A stretch of DNA of 7,802 nucleotides from Actinomycetota bacterium. Its GTDB lineage: Bacteria; Actinomycetota; Acidimicrobiia; Acidimicrobiales; Ilumatobacteraceae. Each line of letters starts with the position of its first letter. Position 1 is the stretch's first letter. Shown here piece after piece: positions 1 through 6,442 of the stretch. A program made the translations under genes and the position numbers. Below the pieces are notes generated by a model that was given only the letters and a program-made list of their open reading frames with translations, did no database searches and was not told the origin of the DNA. The stretch covers positions 1-7,802 of the forward strand of contig WLTJ01000067.1 in NCBI GenBank assembly GCA_009705435.1, written 5' to 3'.

Positions 1-1086
1 GACAACGGCGAACATACCAAGGTTCATTGCCGCGTACACAATGAGGTACACAACCACCGATTGCAAGGCTGGTCCAGCGGCATCGCCCGTACCAGCAACT
101 GCCAGAGGCATCAAGATGAAACCACCTTGGCTAATGCTGGAGTACGCCAACATTCGCACGATGTTTGTTTGACGCAAGGCCAATAAGTTGCCGACAGTCA
201 TCGTGATCGCCGCTAGCACCCACAGGAAGGGTTGCCATACATCTTGAGCCTGTGGGAAGCCCACATAAATCAAAGTCACCAATGCCACAAATCCGGCCGC
301 CTTACTTGCCACTGAAAGAAACGCAGTGACCGGAAGAGGTGCGCCTTCGTATGTATCAGGAGCCCACGAATGAAATGGAACAGCAGAAACCTTGAATGCG
401 AAACCAATCAAAGTGAAGGTGATCGCTAATGCTTGAACGCCACCGAACTGACCCTTGACAGTCAATTCACGACCGATATCGCTGAGCAAAGTGCTATTGG
501 TGACTCCATACAGCAAACTCATGCCGTACAACATTATGGCTGAAGCAAAAACACCGAGAAGGTAATACTTGATTCCGGCCTCATTGCTCTTGCGGTCTCG
601 CTTACGCCAAGCAGCCAACATATAGCCAGGAATACTCAACATTTCCAAAGATACGAAGATGCTGACGAGGTCGCGACTTGAAGCCATCATCACCATGCCA
701 GCAACTGAAGTGAGGAGCAAGGTGTAGTACTCGCCCTGATAGTAGTCGCCTTCTTCAACATGATTTTGCGAGAGCAGCACCACCACGTAGCCAGCAATCA
801 AGAACAGTGCTTTCAAGGTCAGCGCAAATTCGTCCACTACATAGCGACCGTCAAATAGCGAACGCACATTGACGTCACTGACCGCCAACGTGAGAACAGG
901 AACGAGGGCGCCGAGCATGACGAAACCAGTGAGGCTGGCCGTGATCCATTTCTTTGTTTCACTGGTGAACAGATCCACAAGGATGATCAGACAGATGCCG
1001 CCAGCCAAGATGATCTCGGGCGCGATGGCGTGGTAGTCAACCGATGGTGACTTCCACGGCATCTGAGCGAGAATCGAATACAGCAC
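1..1086 (-). CDS. nuoN: NADH-quinone oxidoreductase subunit N, 5' part, cut by the left edge
   Basis: This is the first 362 codons of an antiporter-like membrane subunit of complex I; the stop codon lies outside the window. I read it by translating the reverse complement, and it stays open throughout. Visible family marks are SLEMLSIPGY with channel glutamate E148, AGIKYYLLG with K173, FKVSAVPFHSWAPD with K232, GAPLPVTAF, and K262 in ASKAAGF. These match the glutamate and lysines of the proton path in E. coli NuoN. Hydrophobic segments recur throughout, as expected for a roughly 14-helix protein; family members are about 480 to 540 residues, so roughly the last third is missing. The start is GTG, the only start between the nuoM stop and the conserved region that has a ribosome site: GGAGG lies 7 bases upstream, inside the end of nuoM. 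An ATG at codon 9 has no such site. The gap to nuoM is 3 bases. Confidence 0.95.
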   Translation of the reverse strand, partial: MLYSILAQMPWKSPSVDYHAIAPEIILAGGICLIILVDLFTSETKKWITASLTGFVMLGALVPVLTLAVSDVNVRSLFDGRYVVDEFALTLKALFLIAGYVVVLLSQNHVEEGDYYQGEYYTLLLTSVAGMVMMASSRDLVSIFVSLEMLSIPGYMLAAWRKRDRKSNEAGIKYYLLGVFASAIMLYGMSLLYGVTNSTLLSDIGRELTVKGQFGGVQALAITFTLIGFAFKVSAVPFHSWAPDTYEGAPLPVTAFLSVASKAAGFVALVTLIYVGFPQAQDVWQPFLWVLAAITMTVGNLLALRQTNIVRMLAYSSISQGGFILMPLAVAGTGDAAGPALQSVVVYLIVYAAMNLGMFAVV

Positions 1087-1089
1087 GAA

Positions 1090-2688
1090 TCAGCCTCCGA
1101 AGGCCTTCAAAGCCACCTGCACGGCTGGATCAATAATTTTGAACATCAACTGCGGATAAACGCCGAAGACAACAATGGCCAACAAGAACGGTGTCCAAGC
1201 GATCCATTCAAAAACATTGACATCGTGAATATCGCTGCCATGATCGTCATGGCTGTGTTCACCGTGTCCGTGGTCATCGTGAGATTCCCCCGCGAACTCT
1301 GGCTTGGGCTCACCAAAAGCAATGCGCTGGAATAACCACAGCAAGTACGCCGCAGCCAAAACCGTACCCAGAGCGGCGATCACCATGTAGACCCTGAAAG
1401 TGACCTCTGAAAGACCAGCTGCAGGTGAATAGGCCGAGAGAATTGCTGGGAATTCGCCCCAGAAGCCGGCTAAGCCAGGAAGACCGAGCGAAGCCATAGC
1501 ACAGAAGCCAAGGATCCAACCGAGACGTGGCATCTGCTTGAGCATGCCTCCCAAACGAGCGATCTCCAAAGTGTGATAACGGTCTTTGACACTGCCGGCC
1601 ACGAAGAACAACATGCCCGTGATGAGACCGTGGGCCACCATTCCAAAGATGGCGGCGTTAAAGCCCATCGGAGTCAACGTTGAAATACCGAGCATCACGA
1701 AACCCATGTGAGCGACTGATGAGAAGGCAATCAAGCGCTTCATATCGGTTTGTGCCAAACATCCGAGCGCTCCGTAAATGATTCCGATGACTGCTAGCAA
1801 ACCAATCCACGGAGCCCACTCTTTGGCAGCCTCTGGGAGGATTGGAATTGCAATACGTACAAAGCCGTAGGTACCTAGTTTCAGCAAGATTGCCGCCAAG
1901 ATCACGGAGCCTTGGGTCGGTGCTTGTGTGTGAGCATCGGGCAACCATGTGTGGAATGGGAACATCGGTACTTTGACGGCGAACCCGATAAACATTCCGC
2001 CGAAGATCCAGATCTGCGCCGAACGACCAATCAAGCCACCGTATTCGGCAAGTTGTGGGATGGAGAACGATGGTTCGACACCCTCGGGTAGAGCACCTCG
2101 TACCTGATAAAACAAAGCGATGAATCCGACCAGCATTAGTGCCGAACCGAACATGGTGTACAAGAAGAACTTCAGCGATGCGTATTGGCGATCTTCGCCA
2201 CCCCACACGCCAATCATGAAGTACATCGGCAACAACACAAGTTCAAAGAACACGAAGAACAAGATCAAGTCTTGAGCCACGAATGTTCCTGCCATACCTG
2301 TCTGCAAAATCAGCATCAAGATCAAGAACGCTTTGGCGTTTCCAGGCGAAGGAATATGGTTCCATGAATAGACCATCACCAAAACCGTGACCACCATCGA
2401 TAAGAAGTAGAGCGGAAGGCTCATACCATCTAGTCCAATTGTGTAGTTACTGGAGATGACTTTGATCCATTCGGTCTCAGCAAAAAACTGCAATTTCCCG
2501 GCTTGATCAAAGTCGAATTGGGTCAGTGTGAAAAAGCCCACGCCAAGAGTTGCCAGCGCGGTGACGAGAGCTACCAACTTATGAAGTTGCTCGTCTGCTT
2601 TAGGGATGAACAGCATCACGATCACGCCGACTAGCGGCAAGAAAGTGCCTACGCTGAGCACCCAGTTTGATTCACGGAGTACGTCCAT
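1090..2688 (-). CDS. nuoM: NADH-quinone oxidoreductase subunit M (proton-pumping antiporter-like subunit)
   Basis: This 532-residue integral membrane protein is the middle antiporter-like pump of complex I; E. coli NuoM is about 509 residues. Key family residues are visible: E149 in FFELVLLPMYFMIG, K239 in FAVKVPMFPFHTWLPD, the motif AHTQAPTQGSVILA, K270 in ILLKLGTYG, DMKRLIAFSSVAHMG at 315 to 329, and E412 in LAGFWGEF. That last position is normally Glu in NuoM, where NuoL has Lys. Residues 469 to 488 form a His/Asp-rich loop with seven histidines before the last transmembrane helix (about 496 to 513). The ATG start has AGGAGG 8 bases upstream, and the TGA of nuoL overlaps this site, so the two genes are probably translationally coupled. 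The stop is followed within 3 bases by nuoN in the same reading frame. Identification is firm. Confidence 0.98.
   Translation of the reverse strand: MDVLRESNWVLSVGTFLPLVGVIVMLFIPKADEQLHKLVALVTALATLGVGFFTLTQFDFDQAGKLQFFAETEWIKVISSNYTIGLDGMSLPLYFLSMVVTVLVMVYSWNHIPSPGNAKAFLILMLILQTGMAGTFVAQDLILFFVFFELVLLPMYFMIGVWGGEDRQYASLKFFLYTMFGSALMLVGFIALFYQVRGALPEGVEPSFSIPQLAEYGGLIGRSAQIWIFGGMFIGFAVKVPMFPFHTWLPDAHTQAPTQGSVILAAILLKLGTYGFVRIAIPILPEAAKEWAPWIGLLAVIGIIYGALGCLAQTDMKRLIAFSSVAHMGFVMLGISTLTPMGFNAAIFGMVAHGLITGMLFFVAGSVKDRYHTLEIARLGGMLKQMPRLGWILGFCAMASLGLPGLAGFWGEFPAILSAYSPAAGLSEVTFRVYMVIAALGTVLAAAYLLWLFQRIAFGEPKPEFAGESHDDHGHGEHSHDDHGSDIHDVNVFEWIAWTPFLLAIVVFGVYPQLMFKIIDPAVQVALKAFGG
1094..1098 (-). promoter_or_regulatory. 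Ribosome binding site of nuoN (GGAGG)
   Basis: A perfect GGAGG lies within the last codons of nuoM, 7 bases before the GTG start of nuoN. It decides the GTG over the later ATG and implies that nuoN translation starts as ribosomes finish nuoM. Confidence 0.85.
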
Positions 2689-2696
2689 GCCGTATT

Positions 2697-2702
2697 CCTC
2701 CT
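2697..2702 (-). promoter_or_regulatory. Ribosome binding site of nuoM (AGGAGG)
   Basis: This is the strongest Shine-Dalgarno site in the window. AGGAGG sits 8 bases before the nuoM ATG, and its first base is shared with the region of the nuoL TGA (TGAGGAGG). It suggests efficient re-initiation on nuoM after nuoL ends. Confidence 0.9.
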
Positions 2703-5116
2703 CAGGTGTTGATGATTACGAGTATGAGAGCGCCGATGGCTGCCGCAGAAAACAACAGCGCTCCGTATTGATTGACCTTGCCCGACTGCACGGGACGCAA
2801 TGCTCCGCCCGTACCCCGGGCAGCGGCGCCCGAGCCGTTCACTGCGCCGTCGACGACGCGTTGATCGATATTTCGGTATACCCAACCGGCTAACCGGCGT
2901 GAGACCTTGCCAGCACCATTGACGATGCCATCAAGAATGTTTTGGTTCACCCAATAAGCCGCTTTGGCAATCGGGTGAGCAATGGAGCGCACGATTACTT
3001 TTTCGTACAACTCATCGAGGTAGTACTTATTCCATAGGAACGTGTAACCACCTCGCAGAACCTTATTGCGCTCTGTCAGACCGACAAGACGCTTATTGCG
3101 ACGTGTGTAGTACTGCACACAGAACAACCAACTTGAGACCAAACCGAGAGCCACGATGATCAATGACAATGCGGCCTTCGACCACTTGAACGGAGCATGG
3201 CTCACGGTTGGGAAATAGCAGACCATTCCCGCTTCCGGGGCAACGACCGCACAACCTTCTTTGGTGACTTTTTCCTCCGAAGCCACGCTCATACTTGCTG
3301 CAGCAATTTCGACGACTTCAGCACCATGTTCATCTGCCGCACCATGTTCATCTGCCGTCTCGGAGCCAACCATGACGTACTCTGAACCAGGCTCAACATA
3401 TTTCTTAAAGCGTTCCCATGATTCGCCGAAAGGCGTGGCATTAGACAAACCAGCGGTTAAAGCCAAAGCGGCCAAAATCATCAGCGGAACAGTGATCAGT
3501 TTAGGACTCTCATGGGGACCGTGATCGGCGTGCGCATCGTGAGAATCAACAACATGTGTGTCGTGAGAATTATGGGTATCTACTGCGGCGTGCGCATCAT
3601 GCGCATCATGCGCATCGTGATGAATGCCAGCGGCAGCGCCACGGGCTTCACCAAAGAAAGTCAAGTATGTTGCGCGGGTCATGTATGCCGCAGTCAGGAA
3701 TGCTCCCGTGAGACCGACAATCATGAACGCGTTGTAACCGCCATAACCAACATTGTCAATGATTTCATCTTTAGAAAAGAAACCAGCCAATGGGAAAACG
3801 CCAGCGAGTGCCAGCGTTGAGATGATCCAAGTGGTCGCTGTGATTGGCATCTTTTTAGCCAGACCACCCATATCTTTTTTCATGTCGAAGGAGTGGTGCG
3901 AGCCGGAATGGCTGACCGAACCAGCCGATAAGAACAAACAGGCTTTAAAGAAAGCGTGAGTGAAGATGTGGAACACGGCTGGCAACCAAGCACCAGCGCC
4001 CAAACCCATCATCATGTAACCCAACTGCGAAACAGTGGAGTACGCGAGAACTTTCTTGATGTCATGTTGCACGAAAGCCAGTAACGCGGCGATCACGATC
4101 GTGATACCGCCGATAAGAACGATGAAGTTGATATTGGTGTCACCAATCTTCATACCCTCCCAAAAGATCGGATACAGACGAGCGACCAAGAACACACCGG
4201 CGACGACCATCGTGCTGGAGTGCAACAGCGAACTCACGGGAGTTGGACCCGCCATGGCATCTGGGAGCCAAGTGTGCAGCGGAAACTGACCACTCTTACC
4301 AATGCAAGCAATAAACAATGCCACCGCACCCCATGTCAATGCACTCTGACTGGCCTCGCCAGACATTGCCCACGCTGACAGGCCACTGATGTTGAAGCCC
4401 GAAACACCAAGATTCTTTTGTGTCCAGTTATTGGCCGAGAAGAACAAAATCGCCGTGCCGATCAAGAGACCCATATCGCCAACACGCACCGTAAAGAAAG
4501 CCTTGAGAGCCGCACGCGAGTTGGCTTCTTCTTCCCACCAGTGACCGATGAGCATGAACGAACACAAGCCCATGATTTCCCAACCGAGAATCAACTGCAC
4601 CATGTTGGGGGCGAGAACCATGCACAACATTCCGGCAGAGAACAATGTCAGGGCAGCAAAGAAGTGCGTGTAACGACGGTCTCCGCGCAAATATTCAAGA
4701 GAGTAAATCTGCACAAGGCTGGAAATGAACGCTACGACCACCAGCAGAGTCAACGCCAAACCATCGATGTGATGGCCGATGCCAAAATGGAATCCCCCAC
4801 TTTGCCACCATGTCCATTCATGAATCACTGGCTGCACATATGGAGCAGCGTGATGTGCGCCTTCTACGACTGCCTCATGAGCACCATCAACGACGCTGTT
4901 CACGCGCTGAATCCACTGCCATGCGGCTCCACCCGAGAAAACAAGTGATGACAACATTGACAGCACGCCAAGTTCGCTGCCCTTCATCGGCATTTTTTTG
5001 CCAAAGAAAATAATCAGAACAAAAGCGATGGCTGGGATCACAGGTATTAACCACGCGTGTTCCAAGAACCATCCAGTTGAGGCAACTACCTCTGAAGTCA
5101 TTTCATGAGCCAACAT
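2702..5116 (-). CDS. nuoL: NADH-quinone oxidoreductase subunit L, unusually long (804 residues)
   Basis: This is the distal antiporter-like proton pump of complex I, with the long lateral helix. Core residues are present: E180 in GWEIMGLCSFMLIG, D214 in RVGDMG, K274 in GKSGQFPLHTWLPDA, H281, H299, DIKKVLAYSTVSQLGYM at 352 to 368, K391 in HAFFKACLFLSAGS, and K449 in GFFSKDEI. Helices after the core lie near 541 to 556, 647 to 668 and 785 to 802. NKYYLDELY (696 to 704) begins the region of the lateral helix. At 804 residues it is far longer than E. coli NuoL (613). The extra length is a His/Asp-rich loop (about 497 to 536), an Ala/Glu/His-rich insertion (about 562 to 645) with two cysteines, and a second copy of a DGxVNGxG segment in the lateral helix. 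The first ATG is chosen because AAGG lies 8 bases upstream; the ATG at codon 6 has no ribosome site. nuoK ends 3 bases upstream. Confidence 0.97.
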   Translation of the reverse strand: MLAHEMTSEVVASTGWFLEHAWLIPVIPAIAFVLIIFFGKKMPMKGSELGVLSMLSSLVFSGGAAWQWIQRVNSVVDGAHEAVVEGAHHAAPYVQPVIHEWTWWQSGGFHFGIGHHIDGLALTLLVVVAFISSLVQIYSLEYLRGDRRYTHFFAALTLFSAGMLCMVLAPNMVQLILGWEIMGLCSFMLIGHWWEEEANSRAALKAFFTVRVGDMGLLIGTAILFFSANNWTQKNLGVSGFNISGLSAWAMSGEASQSALTWGAVALFIACIGKSGQFPLHTWLPDAMAGPTPVSSLLHSSTMVVAGVFLVARLYPIFWEGMKIGDTNINFIVLIGGITIVIAALLAFVQHDIKKVLAYSTVSQLGYMMMGLGAGAWLPAVFHIFTHAFFKACLFLSAGSVSHSGSHHSFDMKKDMGGLAKKMPITATTWIISTLALAGVFPLAGFFSKDEIIDNVGYGGYNAFMIVGLTGAFLTAAYMTRATYLTFFGEARGAAAGIHHDAHDAHDAHAAVDTHNSHDTHVVDSHDAHADHGPHESPKLITVPLMILAALALTAGLSNATPFGESWERFKKYVEPGSEYVMVGSETADEHGAADEHGAEVVEIAAASMSVASEEKVTKEGCAVVAPEAGMVCYFPTVSHAPFKWSKAALSLIIVALGLVSSWLFCVQYYTRRNKRLVGLTERNKVLRGGYTFLWNKYYLDELYEKVIVRSIAHPIAKAAYWVNQNILDGIVNGAGKVSRRLAGWVYRNIDQRVVDGAVNGSGAAARGTGGALRPVQSGKVNQYGALLFSAAAIGALILVIINT
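3321..3357 (-). repeat. Two tandem copies of an 18-base unit inside nuoL
   Basis: The unit at 3321 to 3338 is repeated exactly at 3339 to 3356, with one further matching base. In the nuoL frame it encodes ADEHGA twice (residues 588 to 599), within the extra loop between helices 14 and 15. The two copies are identical in DNA, which points to a recent in-frame duplication, or to an assembly artefact if coverage is poor. Confidence 0.9.
3591..3617 (-). repeat. Three tandem copies of a 9-base unit inside nuoL
   Basis: The unit tgcgcatca (plus strand) occurs at 3591, 3600 and 3609, with the last copy differing in one base. It encodes the Asp-Ala-His triplets of the His-rich loop (residues 501 to 509). 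Degenerate copies continue as further His/Asp spacing up to residue 535. Confidence 0.9.
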
Positions 5117-5119
5117 TGA

Positions 5120-5419
5120 TTAGCCCTTCATTTCTGACAAGTCATCGAGCGCAATAGTGCGTCGGTTGCGATAGATCAACAAAACCATGGCCAGTCCTAC
5201 GCCCACCTCAGCGGCGGCGATCGCAATGACATACAGCGCGAAAGTGTTGCCATCGACTGAACCATGACGAACCGAGAACGCCAACAAGTTGATATTCACC
5301 GAGTTCAGAATCAGTTCAATAGACATCAACACCATGACCGCATTTTTGCGAGCCAAGACGCCATAGACACCGATGCAAAAAAGCACTGCTCCAAGTAAGA
5401 GGAATTGAGTAGTCAACAT
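5120..5419 (-). CDS. nuoK: NADH-quinone oxidoreductase subunit K
   Basis: This small three-helix membrane subunit of complex I links the quinone-site subunits to the antiporter-like pumps. The chosen start gives 99 residues, the usual family length. The two buried membrane glutamates of the family are present: E35 in MSIELILNSVNIN and E71 in AAAEVGVGLA, corresponding to E36 and E72 of E. coli NuoK. The frame is open further upstream, to a start at 5530, but those extra 37 residues are not NuoK-like and lie inside nuoJ. The ATG at 5419 has AAGG 8 bases upstream and begins the conserved MLTTQFLLLGAVLF. The gap to nuoJ is 10 bases and to nuoL 3 bases, so the three genes form part of one transcription unit. 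Confidence 0.97.
   Translation of the reverse strand: MLTTQFLLLGAVLFCIGVYGVLARKNAVMVLMSIELILNSVNINLLAFSVRHGSVDGNTFALYVIAIAAAEVGVGLAMVLLIYRNRRTIALDDLSEMKG
5123..5128 (-). promoter_or_regulatory. Ribosome binding site of nuoL (AAGGGC)
   Basis: AAGGGC encodes the last two residues of NuoK and places AAGG 8 bases before the nuoL ATG. It supports the first of two candidate ATGs. The same hexamer precedes nuoK and nuoJ. Confidence 0.7.
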
Positions 5420-5425
5420 GATCGG

Positions 5426-5431
5426 GCCCTT
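5426..5431 (-). promoter_or_regulatory. Ribosome binding site of nuoK (AAGGGC)
   Basis: AAGGGC overlaps the TAA stop of nuoJ (TAAGGGC) and places AAGG 8 bases before the nuoK ATG at 5419. It supports this start over the longer open frame. Confidence 0.7.
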
Positions 5432-5954
5432 AGTCTTTCCGCGCCAGCACAATGGCGCCGATGACAGCGACGAGTAAAACAAACGACAATGCCCAGAACG
5501 GCAAGAGGTACGGACCAAAAATGTCATCACTGATGACCTGAATCGGGATGGGTTGCATGTCGCCGGAGTTTTCGATCAGGCGCTCACTGCCGAAACCATC
5601 AACGATGACATACGACATCACGCCCAACATCAAAAGAGCGACGGGGATACCGAGAAACCAATTCTTATTATTGAGATCTGATTCAGCACCGATACGCGCA
5701 CGTGTGAGCATCGTTCCGAACAAGAACAGCACCATCACTGCTCCGACGTACACCAACACTTGTGTAATCGCCACAAATTCGGCGGAGAGCAACAAATACT
5801 GAGCGGCGGCACCCGATAGAACAATGACCAGCCAGAGTGCGGCGTGAACAACGTTGCTCACTGTCACAACTCGCACGGCACCGATGATCATTAGTAATGA
5901 AATGATGCCAAAGCCCACATTTTGAGCCACCAAAAGATCGGTAGCAATCATCAC
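5430..5954 (-). CDS. nuoJ: NADH-quinone oxidoreductase subunit J
   Basis: This is the membrane subunit J of complex I (174 residues from the GTG), next to NuoH and NuoK at the heel of the membrane arm. The family signature is clear: VHAALWL near residue 36, then AEFVAITQVLVYVGAVMVLFLF at about 58 to 79 (written here with its key Y69), the helix known to carry a pi-bulge and change shape during turnover. The protein ends with the typical GAIVLARKD. About five hydrophobic helices can be counted. The start is ambiguous by one codon. GTG at 5954 overlaps the nuoI stop by 4 bases and has AAGG 7 bases upstream. ATG at 5951 overlaps by 1 base (TGATG) with a spacing of 10. I prefer the GTG because its spacing matches nuoK and nuoL; either gives essentially the same protein. 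Confidence 0.96.
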   Translation of the reverse strand: MMIATDLLVAQNVGFGIISLLMIIGAVRVVTVSNVVHAALWLVIVLSGAAAQYLLLSAEFVAITQVLVYVGAVMVLFLFGTMLTRARIGAESDLNNKNWFLGIPVALLMLGVMSYVIVDGFGSERLIENSGDMQPIPIQVISDDIFGPYLLPFWALSFVLLVAVIGAIVLARKD

Positions 5955-6442
5955 TTCTTGCCCTTCTTCTCGGCGCCGACTTCATAGGCGGGAGCCTCAG
6001 GAACCGTGGCCATCCATTCACCCAACTTCACCTTGTCATGCAACAAGTCAGCAAGATTGGGCTCACTATATTCGTACTCTGGGCTCCAAAAGAGAGCATC
6101 AAACGGACACACCTCAACACAGATTCCGCAATACATGCATAACGCGTAGTCGATATCGAAGCGGTCAAGTTTGTTGACCTGCCGCGGCTTGCCACCTGCG
6201 CGACGTGGAGGCGCTAATTCTTTGTGACCCTCAATATAAATACACCAGTCGGGACAGGACCGAACACACAACATGCACGATGTGCAGTTATCTTCGTGCA
6301 ACGCAATGACACCACGAGCACGCAATGGGGGCGCTTCTTTTTCGTGGGGATACTGCACTGTGTTAGCACCATCAAGGGCGGTGCGCTTGAGAGTGTTCAG
6401 CGTGACGCCGAGACCTTTGAGAAGACCAGGGATCTTGGGCAT
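5951..6442 (-). CDS. nuoI: NADH-quinone oxidoreductase subunit I, 2x[4Fe-4S] protein
   Basis: This is a peripheral iron-sulfur subunit of 163 residues that relays electrons through clusters N6a and N6b towards NuoB and the quinone site. Two complete ferredoxin-type motifs are visible: CTSCMLCVRSCP with C53, C56, C59 and C63, and CMYCGICVEVCP with C102, C105, C108 and C112. Each also supplies the last cysteine to the other cluster in this fold. The N-terminal stretch (LLKGLGVTLNTLKR) is the amphipathic membrane-anchoring part normal for NuoI, and the tail is lysine-rich. The frame stays open upstream to 6511, but the ATG at 6442 is chosen because it begins the conserved KGLGVT region, has AAGGTGG 7 bases upstream, and overlaps the nuoH stop by one base (TAATG). 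It also overlaps the nuoJ start. No key residue is missing. Confidence 0.97.
   Translation of the reverse strand: MPKIPGLLKGLGVTLNTLKRTALDGANTVQYPHEKEAPPLRARGVIALHEDNCTSCMLCVRSCPDWCIYIEGHKELAPPRRAGGKPRQVNKLDRFDIDYALCMYCGICVEVCPFDALFWSPEYEYSEPNLADLLHDKVKLGEWMATVPEAPAYEVGAEKKGKK
5960..5965 (-). promoter_or_regulatory. Ribosome binding site of nuoJ (AAGGGC)
   Basis: AAGGGC lies within the lysine-rich end of nuoI, with AAGG 7 bases before GTG 5954 and 10 before ATG 5951. The shorter spacing agrees with the other sites in this operon and favours the GTG. Confidence 0.6.

Noticed and set aside
1453..1455. NuoM Glu412 where NuoL has a channel lysine
   Set aside because: Glu at this position is the normal state in NuoM (E407 in E. 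coli), so it is not an anomaly.
1658..2206. A 182-codon minus-strand open frame inside nuoM
   Set aside because: It is an out-of-frame shadow: the product is rich in Arg, Cys and Ser with no domain, while the nuoM frame carries the channel residues here.
3591..3617. Short direct repeats considered as a possible CRISPR or intergenic repeat
   Set aside because: The units are 9 bases, contiguous without spacers, and stay in the nuoL frame as Asp-Ala-His triplets, so they are coding repeats.
4418..4948. A 176-codon open frame on the plus strand, antisense to nuoL
   Set aside because: It lies wholly inside nuoL, its product is low in hydrophobic structure and resembles no family, and nuoL is supported by conserved motifs over the same bases. 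It is a shadow of nuoL codon usage.
2702..5116. The 804-residue NuoL considered as a fusion or frameshifted pair
   Set aside because: The reading frame is continuous, and family motifs run in order from the first helix to the lateral helix and final helix; the extra length is in loops and not a second domain.
5420..5530. Upstream extension of nuoK (37 extra codons)
   Set aside because: The extension overlaps nuoJ, is not NuoK-like, and the ATG at 5419 has a ribosome site and gives the family length of 99.
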